Assembly: GCA_020630045.1 (NCBI GenBank)
Contig: JAHDCE010000191.1
Location: 1 to 7,418 of the forward strand
From: Saprospiraceae bacterium
Lineage (GTDB): Bacteria; Bacteroidota; Bacteroidia; Chitinophagales; Saprospiraceae
Length of the DNA stretch: 7,418 nucleotides
Direction of reading: 5' to 3'
The notes beneath the pieces are model-generated. The model had not been told where the DNA came from, ran no database searches, and saw nothing but the letters and a program-made list of their open reading frames with translations. Each line of letters starts with the position of its first letter. Positions within the stretch are counted from its first letter, which is position 1. Positions 7,209 through 7,418 of this stretch are shown here, piece after piece. The translations under genes and the position numbers were made by a program.

Positions 7209-7271
7209 AAGGTTGGTTTGTATGTTAATCGTTCATTCCCCAGCCAAGTTTCTTCAACTTAACCAAGTAGA

Positions 7272-7302
7272 CAAATATATAATTTCTAAATTACTTGCCA
7301 AA
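7272..7302 (-). promoter_or_regulatory. Predicted Bacteroidota-type promoter for the deo operon
   Basis: On the minus strand, TTTG (7302-7299) is followed after 19 bp by TATATTTG (7279-7272). This fits the Bacteroidota primary sigma pattern, a -33 TTTG and a -7 TAnnTTTG spaced 19-21 bp. Transcription should start near 7265, leaving a leader of about 57 nt before deoB. The -33 box lies inside the last codons of the upstream gene. The call is from pattern only. Confidence 0.6.
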
Positions 7303-7418
7303 CCAAATGATTTTTTGATGAGTAGAAAAATGTTCTCCTTGGATTTGGAAAATGTAAATCCCAGTAGCCCATCCGGTCAAATCGAGATTTATGGGGGTTT
7401 CATTTCCGGAAGGAACAA
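7291..7418 (-). CDS. C-terminal end of a T9SS-secreted protein (sorting domain)
   Basis: Only the last 41 codons are in the window, ending at the TAA at 7293-7291; the 5' part lies beyond 7418. The peptide contains INLDLTGWATGIYIFQIQG and ends in KIIWFGK. This matches the end of the type A C-terminal sorting domain of the type IX (Por) secretion system: a strand rich in L and D, then a GxYxxxI strand, then a short Lys-containing tail. Such domains direct proteins across the outer membrane in Bacteroidota and are cleaved on export. The main function of the protein cannot be seen. The typical PNP-like opening of the domain would lie just outside the window. No terminator is visible between it and deoB. 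Confidence 0.75.
   Translation of the reverse strand, partial: VPSGNETPINLDLTGWATGIYIFQIQGEHFSTHQKIIWFGK

Noticed and set aside
7246..7260. Inverted repeat AAGTT-5 nt-AACTT in the deoB leader
   Set aside because: A 5-bp AT-rich stem is too short and weak to support a riboswitch, attenuator or operator call.
1..7418. Search for CRISPR arrays, tRNA/rRNA genes, transposon ends, attachment sites and phage genes
   Set aside because: No spaced direct repeats, cloverleaf or rRNA segments, terminal inverted repeats or transposase/integrase motifs were seen; base composition looks even across the genes.

Overview
The window carries one compact minus-strand nucleoside-catabolism (deo) operon, flanked by the tail of a secreted-protein gene on one side and the first two thirds of a carbon-nitrogen hydrolase gene on the other. 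All real genes lie on the minus strand, so they are transcribed from high to low coordinates. I see no RNA genes, insertion sequences, CRISPR arrays or long intergenic stretches; the largest gap is 83 bp.

The organism is most likely a member of the Bacteroidota. Three observations support this. The fragment at 7291-7418 ends in what looks like a type IX secretion (T9SS/Por) C-terminal sorting domain. The best promoter candidate ahead of the operon fits the Bacteroidota -33/-7 pattern (TTTG, 19 bp, TATATTTG). None of the genes has a clear Shine-Dalgarno sequence; leaders are A-rich or share CAACCTT directly before ATG. I cannot name a genus.

Layout in transcription order: the 3' end of a T9SS-exported protein (7418-7291); a predicted promoter (about 7302-7272); deoB phosphopentomutase (7208-6030); a deoA/pdp-type pyrimidine-nucleoside phosphorylase (6019-4721); an 18-bp perfect palindrome in the 36-bp gap (4717-4700); a long, animal-type deoC deoxyribose-phosphate aldolase (4684-3680); a 793-residue two-domain aldehyde dehydrogenase of the ALDH16 type (3669-1288); deoD purine-nucleoside phosphorylase (1261-560); a strong rho-independent terminator (535-497); then a nitrilase-superfamily gene (476 to beyond position 1).

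Together the five enzymes form a complete route. DeoA and DeoD phosphorolyse pyrimidine and purine (deoxy)nucleosides to free base and pentose-1-phosphate. DeoB converts this to pentose-5-phosphate. DeoC splits deoxyribose-5-phosphate into glyceraldehyde-3-phosphate and acetaldehyde. The aldehyde dehydrogenase is well placed to oxidise the acetaldehyde, although its substrate is inferred from gene order only. Gaps of 10, 36, 10 and 26 bp suggest one transcript closed by the terminator.

I found no previously undescribed system. The points most worth a second look are the ALDH16 gene inside a deo operon, the palindrome between deoA and deoC, and the unusual residues around the presumed catalytic cysteine of the nitrilase-like protein.
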